DNA of 6,355 nucleotides, taken from contig JBJTOZ010000174.1 of assembly GCA_046074825.1 (NCBI GenBank), positions 1-6,355 of the forward strand, read 5' to 3'. The first letter of the stretch is position 1. Each line of letters begins with the position of its first letter. Under the pieces are notes generated by a model that made no database searches, was not told the origin of the DNA, and saw nothing but the letters and a program-made list of their open reading frames with translations. The stretch comes from JAGVSR01 sp046074825. GTDB taxonomy: Bacteria; Pseudomonadota; Alphaproteobacteria; Rhizobiales; Hyphomicrobiaceae. A program made the position numbers and the translations under genes. Shown here piece by piece: positions 6,190 to 6,355 of this stretch.

Positions 6190-6355
6190 TTCAGCGGAAC
6201 GAACGTGCTGCCCGATGTCGTCGCAGGCCGCGTGAGCCTGTGCTTCTGCGCGCTGACGAACGCCATGTCGCTCGCGCGAGAAGGCAAGTTGCGTGCCCTG
6301 GCCGTTACGTCTCTCGAGCGCTCCGCATTCGCCCCGGAGCTGCCGACGATGGCAG
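6190..6355 (+). pseudogene. Fragment of a Bug/TctC-type tripartite tricarboxylate transporter solute-binding protein
   Basis: The frame from 6190 reads FSGTNVLPDVVAGRVSL, then a short variable stretch, then EGKLRALAVTSLERS, then PELPTMA at the window edge. The order D-V-V-A-G-R-V, G-K-L-R-A-L-A-V-T-S and P-(x)2-P-T-M-A is the hallmark of the periplasmic substrate-binding (Bug) family of TTT transporters, in the middle-to-late part of proteins of about 320 residues. The N-terminal part is missing: upstream codons back to the stop at 6115 do not resemble the family and there is no start. The right end is cut by the window. By hand count 40 of 49 codons end in G or C, unlike the neighbouring DNA. 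It may be a transferred remnant or a chimeric join to another organism's DNA, which I think likelier. A live gene entering through an assembly break cannot be excluded. Confidence 0.75.

Overview
The window looks like part of an AT-leaning alphaproteobacterial genome, roughly 40-50% G+C by eye. Three things suggest this: a phasin_2-type polyhydroxyalkanoate granule protein, an RTX exoprotein whose C-terminal block has the form common in alphaproteobacterial type I secretion substrates, and an alphaproteobacterial-style fold-III PLP decarboxylase. A low-G+C lineage (a symbiont-type Holosporales or Acetobacteraceae) would fit, but I cannot place it more precisely from sequence alone.

Layout, left to right. 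An AT-rich leader (1-237) precedes a complete phasin gene (238-714, +), which ends in a good intrinsic terminator (747-785). A non-coding stretch of about 475 bases follows. Its last part holds a 74-bp imperfect palindrome (1099-1172) with perfect 12-bp ends and TACC on both sides; it looks like a miniature inserted element or a long 5'-UTR hairpin. Eighteen bases further on starts a 1132-residue subtilisin-family (S8) protease (1191-4589, +). It has a propeptide, a catalytic domain carrying EF-hand-like calcium loops, a Calx-beta domain, a PPC-type domain, RTX repeats and a type I secretion C-terminus. It converges on a 397-residue ornithine-decarboxylase-like enzyme (4756-5949, -). The upstream region of that gene carries a 10-bp tandem repeat overlapping a possible promoter, and a second pair of 10-bp repeats just before its ribosome binding site.

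From about 6190 to the right edge the sequence changes abruptly to about 65% G+C. It reads as the middle of a Bug/TctC-type tripartite tricarboxylate transporter solute-binding protein, with no start and no end. This patch does not match the rest of the window and is best explained as a contaminating or chimeric join, or a transferred gene remnant.

The three complete genes do not form an operon and have no obvious shared pathway: carbon-storage granules, an exported calcium-dependent protease and polyamine synthesis. No ABC exporter, membrane fusion protein or PHA synthase lies in the window. I see no convincing new multi-gene system. The best candidates for something undescribed are the palindromic element at 1095-1176 and the repeat-bearing control region of the decarboxylase.
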